Below are positions 58,712-58,889 of a DNA stretch of 58,889 nt, piece by piece. Origin of the DNA: Terriglobia bacterium (GTDB lineage: Bacteria; Acidobacteriota; Terriglobia; UBA7540); contig JASHQD010000092.1 of the NCBI GenBank assembly GCA_030037755.1, positions 1 through 58,889 on the forward strand. The letters are read 5' to 3'. Numbering within the stretch: the first letter of the stretch is position 1; each line of letters starts with the position of its first letter. The notes below the pieces were generated by a model, which saw only the letters and a program-made list of their open reading frames with translations, made no database searches and was not told where the DNA came from. A program made the translations under genes and the position numbers.

Positions 58712-58889
58712 TTGGGTCTGATCCTGCTTTTCGCGATTCCGGCCGCTGCTTCCGCCCTCTGCGGCGGTGGGGACACTGCCGCTAGAGCACCGACGCCGAA
58801 GGAAGGCGACTTCATCATCCACAATTTCCATTTCAAGGATGGCGAGACCCTTCCCGAACTGCGCATCCACTATGCCACGCTGGGGGCGC
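58712..58889 (+). CDS. Exported alpha/beta-hydrolase (homoserine acetyltransferase-like), partial
   Basis: Runs off the right edge; 59 codons are visible. A TTG at 58712 gives a short signal peptide (GLILLFAIPAAASA). After it comes CGGGDTAARAP, encoded by one arm of a TGTAGCGGCGGT-type repeat (58761-58787). Next is EGDFIIHNFHFKDGETLPEL with RIHYATLGA, the typical N-terminus of MetX-like alpha/beta hydrolases. The catalytic residues lie outside the window. Confidence 0.65.
   Translation, partial: MGLILLFAIPAAASALCGGGDTAARAPTPKEGDFIIHNFHFKDGETLPELRIHYATLGA

Overview
The window reads as a chromosomal segment of a high-GC soil bacterium, most probably an Acidobacteriota member. The best markers are an 889-residue duplicated orphan MacB/FtsX permease (ADOP type) next to a PadR regulator, a BlaI/BlaR1 pair, a complete pqqABCDE cluster, many small toxin-antitoxin (TA) modules, and intergenic DNA full of palindromic and heptanucleotide repeats. 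There is no rRNA operon and no CRISPR array. One complete tRNA gene (tRNA-Pro, CGG) is present. The assignment is inferred from gene content, not from a phylogenetic marker.

Layout. 0-3.8 kb: BlaR1 (partial)/BlaI, a BrnT/BrnA TA pair, purD and a small-protein/nucleotidyltransferase pair. 3.8-7.8 kb: purE, GTP-dependent PEP carboxykinase, mnmA. 7.8-12.2 kb (minus strand): TldE, an MCE-domain protein, a RelE/RHH TA pair and TldD. 12.4-18.8 kb (minus): a large periplasmic repeat protein, a DUF3142 protein, the ADOP permease and PadR. 19-25.2 kb (plus): SDR, class III aminotransferase, second SDR, zinc-ribbon/TPR membrane protein and ClC channel, mostly with overlapping ends. 25.2-27 kb: an IS110-family element and dispersed repeats. 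27-30.2 kb (minus): pqqE-D-C-B and the 26-codon pqqA. 30.3-35.7 kb (plus): MFS exporter, TauE/SafE + DUF1634, sigma factor and a protein with four VOC domains.

35.8-44.6 kb is the most interesting part. It starts at tRNA-Pro and ends at a degenerate copy of the 3' part of that tRNA, which suggests a genomic island. Nearly everything inside concerns sulfur and lies on the minus strand: a family 2A (SrpI-like) encapsulin shell; a cysteine desulfurase with an extra ~383-residue Pro/Ala/Ser-rich N-terminal region that fits a cargo-loading domain; cysteine synthase; serine acetyltransferase; a small wHTH-like protein; a Tat-exported sulfite dehydrogenase (SorA); and its c-type cytochrome (SorB). 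A divergent YezD/DUF2292 gene lies upstream. The likely job is to take sulfur from cysteine into a protein compartment, remake cysteine, and detoxify sulfite.

44.6-58.9 kb: cytochrome P460, a decayed HbpS-like fragment, a cupin, acyl-CoA synthetase, a SnoaL-like protein, long repeat-bearing intergenic DNA, an oxidoreductase/isomerase/PhyH catabolic trio, a decayed antitoxin/PIN pair, efp, an Hsp70-like protein, an M20 peptidase carrying an in-frame palindromic repeat, a SET-domain protein and the start of an exported alpha/beta hydrolase.
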